A stretch of DNA of 64,000 nucleotides. Source: a bacterium (lineage in GTDB: Bacteria; NPL-UPA2; JAUVJM01). This document shows positions 1 through 7,280 of this stretch, piece after piece; the stretch's first letter is position 1, and each line of letters opens with the position of its first letter. The notes under the pieces are model-generated. The model did not search any database and had not been told where the DNA came from. It was given only the letters and a program-made list of their open reading frames with translations. The translations under genes and the position numbers were made by a program. The stretch lies in assembly GCA_030606215.1 (NCBI GenBank), contig JAUWGW010000001.1, positions 62,001 through 126,000 on the forward strand. The letters run 5' to 3'.

Positions 1-333
1 ATCGTTATCAACTTCGTTGTTGGTTGGGGTATCCTTATCTCTAAAACTTGTGGACCACGAGTCATCGTAGCAGTCATAAGCATTACCGCTATCTCTATCA
101 TTCCTCAGCAGAGCAATTGCATATTCAACACCGGCTCTTGCTATGCAATCAGTTGTTATTGCATCAAGATAATTTCTTGCGGCTTTCTGCTCAAGGCGCA
201 TGTTAAAGGCAAAGGTCGTTGCGAGCACTACAAGGACTGCAAGAATACCAAGGACAAGAATAAGAGCTATTCCATTCTTATTATTACGGGTTTGATGAAT
301 CAAACCCCTACTTTCATACATTTTCTGTTTCAT
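1..333 (-). CDS. GspK-like minor pseudopilin, 3' part outside window
   Basis: This reading frame is absent from the ORF track because it runs off the window; 111 codons are open. It begins at an ATG that overlaps the stop of the gspJ-like gene (TAATG). The leader is followed by G/IALILVLGILAVLVVL, a prepilin-type cleavage site and hydrophobic helix. The Glu usually found at +5 of the mature protein is absent, which is typical of GspK tip pseudopilins. The EQKAARNYLDAI stretch after the helix and the position as last gene after G, H, I and J also fit GspK. The 21-residue leader contains RGLIHQT, encoded by a dispersed palindrome. The GspK call is from helix plus gene order; the diagnostic domain lies outside. 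Confidence 0.7.
   Translation of the reverse strand, partial: MKQKMYESRGLIHQTRNNKNGIALILVLGILAVLVVLATTFAFNMRLEQKAARNYLDAITTDCIARAGVEYAIALLRNDRDSGNAYDCYDDSWSTSFRDKDTPTNNEVDND
288..311 (-). repeat. GTAG-flanked palindromic repeat inside gspK leader
   Basis: A perfect 9-2-9 palindrome (gggtttgat-ga-atcaaaccc) is followed by CTAC (GTAG on the coding strand). It lies in frame in the pseudopilin leader and encodes GLIHQT. The same architecture with other stem sequences occurs near 2641, 20650, 23676, 23707, 27468 and 56260. Confidence 0.8.
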
Positions 334-1037
334 TAGTGCGTCTCCGGAATGTAAACAACAGTCTTAAATTCCCTTTCCTCTGCAATCTGTTTGTCATCCT
401 GAACTCTAATTGTAATCTCAACAGCTTTTGGCAATTCCCAATACTCTTTTGTTGGATCTGTTGAATCCCATTCATCGTGCTCGTTATTATTTTCATCCCA
501 GCATTTGAACTCGAGAGAGTTTATATTTGAAACCAGTGGTTGCCAATTGCTACTGCTTATAACAATATCATCGCTTAAATCAGGATCGGGATCAAATCCC
601 CTTTGAATTCTTTTTTCACTAATTTCAATCTGCCCATCTCCATCATCATCATTCTCATAATATTGGTATCCTACCTTACACAGGTCCCAACTGCCACTAT
701 GACTATCGCTATCAATAGAAGCGACAAACCTAAATTCACCACTCTCGTAGATTAACCCTGTCTTATAAATGTTTTGTGTAACCAGATACATTGCTGAAAT
801 TTCCCTTGACATCATATCAAGTGCGCCTCTTGCATTCTGATATTTCTGAACAATAGTTTCACCAACCTGCCAGGATTGTTTGCCGGAGTTGAAGGCAACA
901 TAAACAGAAGCAACTATGATAGCCAGGATTACCATAGCAACTAATAGCTCCATGAGAGTTACACCATGAGAATATTTAGCTTTAGCGGTTAGCAATGTAG
1001 GTGATAAATTCTGCATCTCTTTCCACTCCCCTATCAT
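333..1037 (-). CDS. GspJ-like pseudopilin
   Basis: This is a 234-residue prepilin-like protein. After a leader it shows G/VTLMELLVAMVILAIIV, the class III signal peptide with Glu at +5 and a hydrophobic assembly helix. The body of about 170 residues is acidic, with a DDDGDGQIE stretch that resembles a calcium-binding loop. A size of 200-240 residues and a place between the I-like and K-like genes suggest GspJ, a minor pseudopilin that helps prime the pseudopilus. The first ATG overlaps the gspI-like gene by 56 bases; an internal Met eight codons in (MQNLSP) would give a shorter leader. Assignment among minor pseudopilins rests mainly on order and size. Confidence 0.72.
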   Translation of the reverse strand: MIGEWKEMQNLSPTLLTAKAKYSHGVTLMELLVAMVILAIIVASVYVAFNSGKQSWQVGETIVQKYQNARGALDMMSREISAMYLVTQNIYKTGLIYESGEFRFVASIDSDSHSGSWDLCKVGYQYYENDDDGDGQIEISEKRIQRGFDPDPDLSDDIVISSSNWQPLVSNINSLEFKCWDENNNEHDEWDSTDPTKEYWELPKAVEITIRVQDDKQIAEEREFKTVVYIPETH

Positions 1038-1479
1038 TCCAGTAAATCCATAGTGTTACTTTAGCCAAATTCGCTGTACTATAGTCATCACCTGCAACAT
1101 CTATGAACCATTTATATCTATCATCTGGAGCAGGGAAAGAATTTTTCCCATCATCACTGGGAGGATCAGCTGTGTCAGACGGTATTCCAGTAAGATCATC
1201 ATCAACAGAGCTCCAATTATTGTATCCCAAGTACATAAGTTCTGCCATTTTCTCCTGGGCGAGAATTGCGGCTGAGCTGAAATCTGCGGCTCTTTTGCTT
1301 GCATGTAAGCCTACCGGAAACATGTTGACAACCGATGCCACTCCAATGATGAGGATGGCAAGAGCAATAAGTATTTCAAGTAAGGTAAAACCGGCACTAC
1401 TATATTTGTTATTGCGTGGGATAAAACTCTGAGGCAATCCTGAGATTGCTTCGCTTACGCTCACAATGACGTACTTCAT
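982..1479 (-). CDS. GspI-like pseudopilin with repeat-derived leader
   Basis: The 165-residue protein carries G/FTLLEILIALAILIIGVASVV, a prepilin cleavage site with Glu at +5 and an assembly helix. The short body is typical of GspI/PulI minor pseudopilins. The start ATG overlaps the previous stop (ATGA), implying translational coupling. The leader is about 30 residues, unusually long for this class. Its first third, VIVSVSEAIS, is encoded by a copy of the dispersed GAGATTGCTTCG/CAATGAC repeat at 1441-1470. So the repeat appears to have extended the leader, or moved the start codon, without disrupting the gene. Whether the prepilin peptidase still accepts this leader is not visible from sequence. 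Confidence 0.74.
   Translation of the reverse strand: MKYVIVSVSEAISGLPQSFIPRNNKYSSAGFTLLEILIALAILIIGVASVVNMFPVGLHASKRAADFSSAAILAQEKMAELMYLGYNNWSSVDDDLTGIPSDTADPPSDDGKNSFPAPDDRYKWFIDVAGDDYSTANLAKVTLWIYWNDRGVERDAEFITYIANR
1441..1470 (-). repeat. GAGATTGCTTCG-type dispersed repeat in gspI leader
   Basis: The sequence tgagattgcttcgcttacgctcacaatgac matches copies at 2746-2779 and 2883-2911 almost base for base, and partly 2784-2811. Here it encodes codons of the pseudopilin leader. Confidence 0.82.
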
Positions 1480-1955
1480 TGGATTTCTCCAATTTTTACC
1501 CGACCTGTGGTCCCCTGAACTGTAATGTCAATACATCTATTGTTTGGGTCAACAACTCTAATTGTATCAGTGTCTGTTGTCCCTCGTGGGGAAAAGCTGA
1601 AGGTGAGATATGTAGCAGTTGTATCATCTGTGAAGTAAATATTTGCAGCAGCTCGTTGTGTCTTTATACTATCCGCTGTTTCATAGAAACTCACAGCATT
1701 TTGTAATGTATCATCGGTGTAATCATATAAGTAAACCTTGACGGCACGCGCTACTCTGGTTGTAATGGCATATCGGCGGGCGGAGCGGAGAGCAGTAGTT
1801 ATATCACGGGCGGCGGCGCGCAAGCGGGCAGTGCTTGTGAATTTCATAAAAGAGGGAACGCTTGCGGCTGTGATAATTATGATTATTGATATGACAATAA
1901 TCATTTCAAGTAGTGTTACGCCCTTCTTTTTCACCTTAACCGCTCCTTGCTCCAT
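1476..1955 (-). CDS. GspH/FimT-like pseudopilin
   Basis: This is a 159-residue prepilin-like protein with a short basic leader (KVKKKG) and the cleaved motif G/VTLLEMIIVISIIIIITAASV. The Arg-rich segment after the helix (RLRAAARDITTALRSARRYAITTR) is typical of the GspH/FimT family, which has a small beta-rich C-terminal domain. In type II secretion GspH is a minor pseudopilin; in type IV pili FimT plays a related role. The start overlaps the end of gspG by 20 bases, and the stop overlaps the gspI start. Confidence 0.76.
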   Translation of the reverse strand: MEQGAVKVKKKGVTLLEMIIVISIIIIITAASVPSFMKFTSTARLRAAARDITTALRSARRYAITTRVARAVKVYLYDYTDDTLQNAVSFYETADSIKTQRAAANIYFTDDTTATYLTFSFSPRGTTDTDTIRVVDPNNRCIDITVQGTTGRVKIGEIQ

Positions 1956-2616
1956 CCCAGCTATTTATGTCATCATAGCGTGGGTCACTACTATCCACAT
2001 CGCTATCATTCCAATGACCATCTTCATCATCATCGTAAAGCTCATCATCATCCCAGTTGCTATTATCGTGACTTTCCCCTTGATATGTCTTTTTATCCGG
2101 ACCAAGCGAGCAGATGTTGTAGGTATTGCTATCTTTATCAGGAGGTGATAAATTGGGATGAAATGGTCCTTCATTATCAACATCGTCTCCGTCAATATCT
2201 TTCTGGCATACATAAATGTATGCTTGTCCCCATGGGTCAAGGAGAACTGGGCGGTTTGAATCTGTCTCATCCAAGTCTTTTCCCTTGAATTCCATGTAAG
2301 GGCCACCCATAGTAGATGTAGTCAGAGCATTTACAAGATTATTGGGTCTATTTGCTCCAGGGACAAAAACAGAATCATTGGCTGAGTTACCATTATGTTG
2401 ATCGTTTTCATTACTGGTTGACGGTGGATATACACCATAATCCACCGAATACATTGAAAGGGCGGTTTGGAGGGAGGCAATGGTAGTGACACATTTGGCA
2501 ATTTTTGCCCTTTCTCTGGCTTTGCCAAGTGCAGGTAGCAGTAAACCAGCCAGAACTCCGATTATAGCTATGACTGTGAGTAACTCAAACAGGGTAAATC
2601 CATTTTTTCTATTCAT
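1936..2616 (-). CDS. gspG: GspG-like major pseudopilin with Asp-rich tail
   Basis: The 226-residue protein starts MNRKNG/FTLFELLTVIAIIGVLAGLLLPAL, a classic short prepilin leader with Glu at +5. The body has the GspG hallmarks YGVYPP, DPWGQAYIY and SLGPD. GspG is the main subunit of the type II pseudopilus, assembled at the inner membrane by PilB/GspE and PilC/GspF homologues, which are encoded upstream. An AAGGAGACC ribosome site lies before the ATG. The C-terminal 45 residues are strikingly acidic (DDDELYDDDEDG and related stretches), longer than in textbook GspG, which binds one calcium ion. This suggests several metal sites or a dockerin-like extension. First gene of the pseudopilin operon. 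Confidence 0.85.
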   Translation of the reverse strand: MNRKNGFTLFELLTVIAIIGVLAGLLLPALGKARERAKIAKCVTTIASLQTALSMYSVDYGVYPPSTSNENDQHNGNSANDSVFVPGANRPNNLVNALTTSTMGGPYMEFKGKDLDETDSNRPVLLDPWGQAYIYVCQKDIDGDDVDNEGPFHPNLSPPDKDSNTYNICSLGPDKKTYQGESHDNSNWDDDELYDDDEDGHWNDSDVDSSDPRYDDINSWDGARSG

Positions 2617-2640
2617 TGTTCTGGTCTCCTTTTCAAAGAA

Positions 2641-2662
2641 GCCTCATAAATGAGGCAACTAC
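2641..2662 (-). repeat. GTAG-flanked palindrome in gspG 5' untranslated region
   Basis: A 7-2-7 palindrome (gcctcat-aa-atgaggc) is followed by aactac. It lies between the proposed promoters and the gspG ribosome site, so it would form a hairpin in the leader mRNA. Its arms are identical to the copy at 27476-27491. Confidence 0.72.
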
Positions 2663-2667
2663 TCTAA

Positions 2668-2696
2668 AGTATACAATGTTCATCTATTATTGTCCA
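2668..2696 (-). promoter_or_regulatory. Candidate sigma-70 promoter for gspG operon
   Basis: On the minus strand TGGACA (-35, 2691-2696) and TATACT (-10, 2668-2673) are separated by 17 bases. Each box has one mismatch to consensus. The site lies about 50 bases upstream of the gspG start codon and just downstream of the stronger sigma-54 site. Confidence 0.5.
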
Positions 2697-2707
2697 CTGC
2701 TATAAAC

Positions 2708-2723
2708 AGCAAGTTCTGTGCCA
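2708..2723 (-). promoter_or_regulatory. Sigma-54 promoter of the pseudopilin operon
   Basis: The minus strand reads TGGCACAGAACTTGCT, which matches the RpoN consensus TGGCAC-N5-TTGCW at every defined position. The transcription start would fall about 12 bases further, leaving a leader of about 80 bases before gspG. The gene directly upstream in the same direction encodes an NtrC-type activator with a GAFTGA motif, the kind of protein that this promoter class requires. Confidence 0.82.
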
Positions 2724-2745
2724 GCGGGTGAAGGGACTGCTATAT

Positions 2746-2811
2746 GAGATTGCTTCGTCGCTGTGCTTCTCACAATGACAGGCGAGAAATCTTATCGCTT
2801 CTCGCAATGAC
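2746..2811 (-). repeat. Two tandem GAGATTGCTTCG-type repeats
   Basis: One full copy (2746-2779, gagattgcttcgtc...cacaatgac) is followed by a diverged copy (2784-2811, gagaaatcttatcg...cgcaatgac). They occupy the intergenic space between the kinase gene and the sigma-54 promoter, where an upstream activator site would be expected. I could not pick out a separate NtrC-type enhancer. Confidence 0.75.
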
Positions 2812-2882
2812 ATCATAAAGAGTGAATAATAGTGCGCAGGTGCGTTAAATAGTGCTCACTTCCCTCTTGTATCCTAACAACT

Positions 2883-2911
2883 GAGATTGCTTCGCTGACG
2901 CTCACAATGAC
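2883..2911 (-). repeat. GAGATTGCTTCG-type repeat supplying kinase stop codon
   Basis: The sequence gagattgcttcgctgacgctcacaatgac is nearly identical to the copy at 1441-1470. On the coding strand it begins GTCATTGTGAGCG, which provides the last residues (S-L) and the TGA stop of the sensor kinase gene. Confidence 0.8.
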
Positions 2912-4611
2912 AATGGAATGATGATGGTGAAGGTTGTTTCCTGCCCTACTTTTGAGCTGACTTTGATTTCCCCGTTATGCTCATCAATGATTTTCTTTGT
3001 TACAGCAAGACCGAGTCCCGTTCCCCTTGCACCTTTTGTGCTGTGGAAGAGGTCAAAGATGTGTGGGATATCTTCTTCGGGGATTCCGGGGCCGTTGTCG
3101 GAGATGGAGATTTGAACCCGTCTTTCCCCCTCACCCTTCCCTCTCCCACCAGGGGAGAGGGATTGGAGCATTTCCCCCTCACCTTTTCCTTTCCCACCGG
3201 AAGGCAGAGGAACAATTGAGGTGGTGAGGGTGATTTCAGATGAGGGAGCCTGCCTCTCGCAATGATGCATGACGACAGCATCAATTGCATTGGTTGTGAG
3301 ATTCAGGATTGCGCGGTGAATTCCCGTTGGGTCAATATTAATCTCGGGGATATTTTCATCGCAGATGGTTTTCATCTTTATGGATTTTCCCTTGCATCTC
3401 TGCTCCAGGAGGGAGGAAATGTCCTTCACTATATCATTGACATCACTCTTTTCTCTCACAGGTTTCCTCTCTTTTGAGAAGTCAAGCATATTGAGGACAA
3501 GTTGTGATATTCTTTCATCGCTGCTTCGGACAACTTTCCACCCTTTTTTAACTAATTCTTCGTCACTTTGATTTAGACCCATTTCGACAAGAGTTGCTCC
3601 GCCTTCAACTCCGGTCAGTATATTTTTTATGTAATGGGAAAGTCCTGCAATCGTCTGCCCGATTGCGGCAAGCCGCTCTGCTTTTAGATTTGCGGCGTAA
3701 AGCCTGGCATTTTCAACCACAACCCCCGCTTCTGCACCAATTGTGGAAAGCAGTTCAAGGTCTTCCTCGGTAAAAGAGCGGGTGGATACTTTATTATCAA
3801 TATGGATGATGCCGAGAATTTTGTCCTTGCTCTTCAGAGGAACACAGAGACACGAGCGTATGTGGTAATCAACGATACTTTTGCCGCTTGCGAATCTTTC
3901 ATCTGACATTGCATCCTGCGTAAGGATTGACTCACCTGTCTCAAATATTTTATTGACAATTGTTCTGCTTATTGTTATCTCTTTAACATCCCTGTTTCTG
4001 ACTGCCTTGGGAATGAGCTCTCCTGTTGCCTCATCCTTCAGCAATATAAATCCTCGTTCTGCTTTAATGACTTTAAGGACAACATCAAGTATTTTTTTGA
4101 GGAGTTCATCCATGTCAAAGACTGAACGAATTATGCGATTGACTTCATATAGTGTTTTCAGGTTTTGATGGGCACGCAGGAGTGCCTTGATTTTGTCGGG
4201 GTCAGGGGAGAGGGATTTAGAGGAAGGGGGAACAACTGGGGAGATTCCATTGGCTTCCTTTGTGGTGAAAAGTATGGTTGTATTCCCGAGGGAGATTTCA
4301 TCTCCGTCTTTTAATTCCAGTCTTCTGCTTATAAATATCCTGTTGATAAATGTCCCATTGGCACTGCCAAGGTCTTCAATCCAGAACTTATCCTCAACTT
4401 CACCCCCACCTAAATCCTCCCCCCTCAAGGGGGAGGAATGAGGAAAGGGAGGATTAAAGAGGGGGGACATCTTACATATCCTGCAGTGTTTTTTGGATAC
4501 TTTGTCATCATCAAGCTGGAGTGCGTTAGACGGGTCACGGCCAATGGTAACTGTACCAAACCCCAATGGGAAAAATCTTTCTTGAGAACCTTTAATGATT
4601 AACGCAGCCAT
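2902..4611 (-). CDS. Cytoplasmic FHA-GAF sensor histidine kinase with repeat-encoded insertions
   Basis: The 569-residue protein has an N-terminal FHA domain (IGRDPSNALQL, then SKKHCRI, then GSANGTFIN), a GAF domain around residues 150-300, a dimerization helix with the phospho-acceptor in GLSHYIKN near residue 325, and an HATPase with NLTTNAIDAV, DNGPGIP, FHSTK and GTGLGLAV. There is no membrane segment, so it senses a cytosolic signal or a phosphothreonine partner. It starts 3 bases after the NtrC-type regulator gene and is presumably its kinase. About 24 residues (SPLRGEDLGGGEV and flanks) split the FHA domain, and about 50 residues rich in GKGKGEG split the ATPase domain; both are encoded by dispersed repeats. 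Core motifs remain intact, so function is likely retained. Confidence 0.9.
   Translation of the reverse strand: MAALIIKGSQERFFPLGFGTVTIGRDPSNALQLDDDKVSKKHCRICKMSPLFNPPFPHSSPLRGEDLGGGEVEDKFWIEDLGSANGTFINRIFISRRLELKDGDEISLGNTTILFTTKEANGISPVVPPSSKSLSPDPDKIKALLRAHQNLKTLYEVNRIIRSVFDMDELLKKILDVVLKVIKAERGFILLKDEATGELIPKAVRNRDVKEITISRTIVNKIFETGESILTQDAMSDERFASGKSIVDYHIRSCLCVPLKSKDKILGIIHIDNKVSTRSFTEEDLELLSTIGAEAGVVVENARLYAANLKAERLAAIGQTIAGLSHYIKNILTGVEGGATLVEMGLNQSDEELVKKGWKVVRSSDERISQLVLNMLDFSKERKPVREKSDVNDIVKDISSLLEQRCKGKSIKMKTICDENIPEINIDPTGIHRAILNLTTNAIDAVVMHHCERQAPSSEITLTTSIVPLPSGGKGKGEGEMLQSLSPGGRGKGEGERRVQISISDNGPGIPEEDIPHIFDLFHSTKGARGTGLGLAVTKKIIDEHNGEIKVSSKVGQETTFTIIIPLSL
3123..3215 (-). repeat. 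CCCTCTCCC/GGGAGAGGG repeat pair inside kinase ATPase domain
   Basis: Two related units (ttccccctcacccttccctc and ttccccctcaccttttcctt) lie in tandem, one with a ccctctccc-accagg-ggagaggg stem. They encode the low-complexity GGKGKGEGE and GGRGKGEGE segments between ITLTTS and VQISISDNG. A related stem lies at 45045-45066. Confidence 0.72.
4402..4472 (-). repeat. CCTCCCCC/GGGGGAGG repeat inside FHA domain
   Basis: The core cccacctaaatcctcccccc-tcaa-gggggagga encodes SPLRGEDLGGGE. A shortened copy lies at 31087-31125, at the end of the aldolase gene. Without the insert the FHA core would read continuously from SKKHCRI to FWIEDLGSANGTFIN. Confidence 0.75.
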
Positions 4612-4614
4612 AAT

Positions 4615-6018
4615 TTAATAGATTTTATATTTTTTTATTTTCTGATGAAAATATCTTCTGCTGATACCGGATTTACGGGCGGCTTCTGATATGTTTCCGC
4701 CGCATATGTCGAGGATTTTTCTCAGGAACTGTTCTTCAAATTCATCCCTTGCTTTTTTGAAGTTGAGGGGCTCAACAATAGATTGATTCGTCCGAGCAAG
4801 CTCGTCTACTACAAGTCCTTCCGGCAGATCCTCCGGTGTGATAGTATCTCCTGTTCCAAGCACCATAGCCCTTTCAAGGACATTCTCAAGTTCGCGGACA
4901 TTTCCGGGCCAGGAATAATTTGTAAGCAGAGCCATTGCAGGTTTTGATACTGTCTTAGATGAAGCGAAGGACCCCGTGCTTCCGCGCGGGAGATTCTGGC
5001 TGCTTTTACTAAATTGTTTCAGGAAATGTTGGACAAGAAGAGGAATGTCATCTTTTCTCTCACGCAGTGGTGGAAGTTCAATTGTAACAACATTCAGTCT
5101 GTAATAGAGGTCTTCCCTGAATTTCCCATCCTTTGCAGCCTTCTCAAGGTCCTTATTAGTCGCGCTGATAAGGCGAATATCAACTTTTATCTGTTTCACT
5201 CCTCCAACAGGTTGAAATTCCCTCTCCTGAAGAACACGCAGAACTTTAATCTGTGTTGAAGGACTCAAATCTCCAATTTCATCAAGGAAAAGTGTCCCAC
5301 CGTCAGCCATTTCAAAAAGTCCCGGTTTTCTTGAGACAGCTCCTGTGAATGCCCCTTTTTCATATCCAAAGAGTTCACTTTCAAGAAGCGTCTCGGGAAG
5401 TGCTCCACAGGAAAGCGGAACAAATTTCCCGTTTCCCCTCTGACTCATATGGTGGATGGCTCTCGCAGCAAGTTCTTTCCCGGTGCCGCTTTCTCCCCGA
5501 ATGAGAACAGTTACATTGGTGCCTGCCACTTTTCTTATAAGGTCAAAAGTGCGAAGCATTCCGGGTGTGGTGCCTACAATATTATCGGGATGATATTTAT
5601 CCTTTAGTTCCCGCTTCAGATAAACATTCTGTCTCAGTAATTCTGCATGCTGCAGAGCTCTTTTAACTGTGAGCAGGATTTCTTCCATCTTAAAGGGCTT
5701 TTGAATGTAATCATAGGCACCGAGCCTGATTGCCCTTATAGCTGATTCAAGCCCCGCGTGAGCTGTGATGATGATTGCAAGAGTTTCCGGATTGGTCTTC
5801 CTGACGGCGCTGATAAGCTGAACACCATCTATATCAGGAAGTTTGAGGTCGGTAATCAGGAGGGTAAACTGACTCTTTTTATTCTCTTCAATTGCCTCTT
5901 TACTGCTGGATACTACTACAACATCATATCCTTCTTTCCGTAAAACTAATCCAAGGGTCTCACGGATATTCTTATCATCATCAACAAGGAGTATTCGTGG
6001 TGTGTTAGCCACCGCCAA
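4615..6018 (-). CDS. NtrC-family sigma-54-dependent response regulator
   Basis: The 467-residue protein has a receiver domain (VDDDKN; phospho-acceptor Asp in [13 protein letters not shown]), an AAA+ domain with Walker A GESGTGKE, the sigma-54 contact loop GAFTGA, Walker B LFLDEIGD and the WPGNVREL sensor region, and a Fis-type helix-turn-helix ([20 protein letters not shown]) at the end. It should remodel RNA polymerase-RpoN at -24/-12 promoters; the best candidate target is the site at 2708-2723. A 14-residue insert ([14 protein letters not shown], about 341-354) in the AAA+ lid is encoded by a repeat-like sequence. The start overlaps pilC by 14 bases. It resembles PilR controlling pilin transcription, but paired with a soluble FHA-GAF kinase. 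Confidence 0.93.
   Translation of the reverse strand: MAVANTPRILLVDDDKNIRETLGLVLRKEGYDVVVVSSSKEAIEENKKSQFTLLITDLKLPDIDGVQLISAVRKTNPETLAIIITAHAGLESAIRAIRLGAYDYIQKPFKMEEILLTVKRALQHAELLRQNVYLKRELKDKYHPDNIVGTTPGMLRTFDLIRKVAGTNVTVLIRGESGTGKELAARAIHHMSQRGNGKFVPLSCGALPETLLESELFGYEKGAFTGAVSRKPGLFEMADGGTLFLDEIGDLSPSTQIKVLRVLQEREFQPVGGVKQIKVDIRLISATNKDLEKAAKDGKFREDLYYRLNVVTIELPPLRERKDDIPLLVQHFLKQFSKSSQNLPRGSTGSFASSKTVSKPAMALLTNYSWPGNVRELENVLERAMVLGTGDTITPEDLPEGLVVDELARTNQSIVEPLNFKKARDEFEEQFLRKILDICGGNISEAARKSGISRRYFHQKIKKYKIY
4958..4996 (-). repeat. GC-rich repeat-like insertion in NtrC-family gene
   Basis: The sequence gatgaagcgaaggaccccgtgcttccgcgcgggag encodes the extra loop [13 protein letters not shown] in the AAA+ lid. 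It is richer in G+C than its surroundings and partly self-complementary (ccgcgcgg). No second copy was found in this window, so its repeat status is inferred. Confidence 0.45.
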
Positions 6019-7276
6019 TCAGCATCCCCAACTGGATAAGAGGCAGGAATAAAGCTATAACAATAACTCCAACTGCTCCTCCCATGAAGATAATAAGAAT
6101 GGGTTCCATGACTGACATCATTCCGGCTACTGCCACATCAACCTCTTCATCGTAAGAATCTGCAACCTTGTTCAGCATCGTATCCAGCGAACCTGTCTCT
6201 TCCCCCACATCAATCATACTTGTAACCATAGCCGGAAACACATGGCTCATCTCAAGAGCAGGAGCGATATTTTCCCCCTCACGGATGTTGTCATGAGCTC
6301 TTCCGACAGCCGCTGCTACAACATCGTTACCAACAGTGTCTCTGGTAATATTCAATGCTTGAAGAATCGGAACACCACTTGTTATTAATGTTCCAAGTGT
6401 CCTGCTGAACCGCGCTGTAATTATCTTTAAGATTAATGAACCAAATATTGGTATGCGCAGCTTTATTTTATCTACTATAAATTTTGTTTTAGGGTATTTA
6501 TTTAGCAATTTTAAAATTATTATAAGAAAAATTATTCCCCCTATTACGACATAGTACCTATGTTTCAAAAGGTCGCTTATCGCTATAAGCATAAGTGTGA
6601 GTTTTGGCAGATTTGCACCTAAATCAGCGAACATTTCTGCAAAAGTTGGTATGATAAATGTAACAAGGAATGTAATAATTGTAGTGGCGGCAACGACCAC
6701 AAATATTGGGTAAATCATTGCTGACTTTATCTTTCTTTGAAGCGTCTGCTGCTTCTCAGCAAATTCTGCAAGCCTTGTAAGAACTGTTTCCAGCACACCA
6801 CCTGCTTCACCTGCCTTCACCATGCTTACATATAATTTACTGAATGCCCGCGTGTGTTTTGCAAGAGCCTCGGAAAAACTGCTTCCACTTTCCACATCCT
6901 CACACAGAGTTGCTATTATATCCTTTAAAGTCCCGGGTTTTTGCTGGTTTCCGAGTACAGTAAGACTTCTGACAAGAGGTAAACCGGCATCAATCAAAGT
7001 AGCGAGTTGTCTGGTGAAAATTGTAAGTTGTTTCGAACCTACGCGGCCTGCAAGAAATGGGATTCGGATCTGCATCTGGAGACCGCCCGACGCCCGCTGT
7101 CTTGAAATAGGAGCGGCAGGAGCAGCTTTCAGCGCACCCTTTTTCTCCACGATGCGTGTTGGGAAATAACCAAGCTCACGCACTTGAGAGACAGCCAGAG
7201 CTACTGTCTCGGCTTCCAGAGTGCCTGCTACTTCCTTCCCTACCCTATCCATCGCCTTGTATGTATACACTGCCAT
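6005..7276 (-). CDS. pilC: PilC/GspF inner-membrane platform protein
   Basis: This is a 423-residue protein, a usual length for PilC. It opens with the conserved AVYTYKAMDRVGKEVAGTLEAE, followed by a linker and two T2SSF repeats. The first carries FTRQLATLIDAGLPLV and the second FSRTLGTLITSGVPILQAL. Hydrophobic segments lie near residues 195-220, 245-262 and 390-412. PilC/GspF anchors pilin assembly in the inner membrane and couples to the PilB ATPase, encoded just upstream. The last residues are typical ([12 protein letters not shown]). It sits 4 bases from the upstream PilB-like gene, so it is almost certainly co-transcribed. Confidence 0.93.
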   Translation of the reverse strand: MAVYTYKAMDRVGKEVAGTLEAETVALAVSQVRELGYFPTRIVEKKGALKAAPAAPISRQRASGGLQMQIRIPFLAGRVGSKQLTIFTRQLATLIDAGLPLVRSLTVLGNQQKPGTLKDIIATLCEDVESGSSFSEALAKHTRAFSKLYVSMVKAGEAGGVLETVLTRLAEFAEKQQTLQRKIKSAMIYPIFVVVAATTIITFLVTFIIPTFAEMFADLGANLPKLTLMLIAISDLLKHRYYVVIGGIIFLIIILKLLNKYPKTKFIVDKIKLRIPIFGSLILKIITARFSRTLGTLITSGVPILQALNITRDTVGNDVVAAAVGRAHDNIREGENIAPALEMSHVFPAMVTSMIDVGEETGSLDTMLNKVADSYDEEVDVAVAGMMSVMEPILIIFMGGAVGVIVIALFLPLIQLGMLIGGG

Positions 7277-7280
7277 TATG

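Noticed and set aside
1-2616. Five pseudopilin genes as a full type II secretion operon
   Set aside because: No GspC, D, L or M homologue is in the window, and PilT is encoded upstream, so a pilus or hybrid system cannot be excluded.
3000-3290. ORFs on both strands over the kinase repeat region, rich in SPSPT/GKGEG
   Set aside because: They arise from the low-complexity repeat; the kinase frame has continuous domain motifs on either side.
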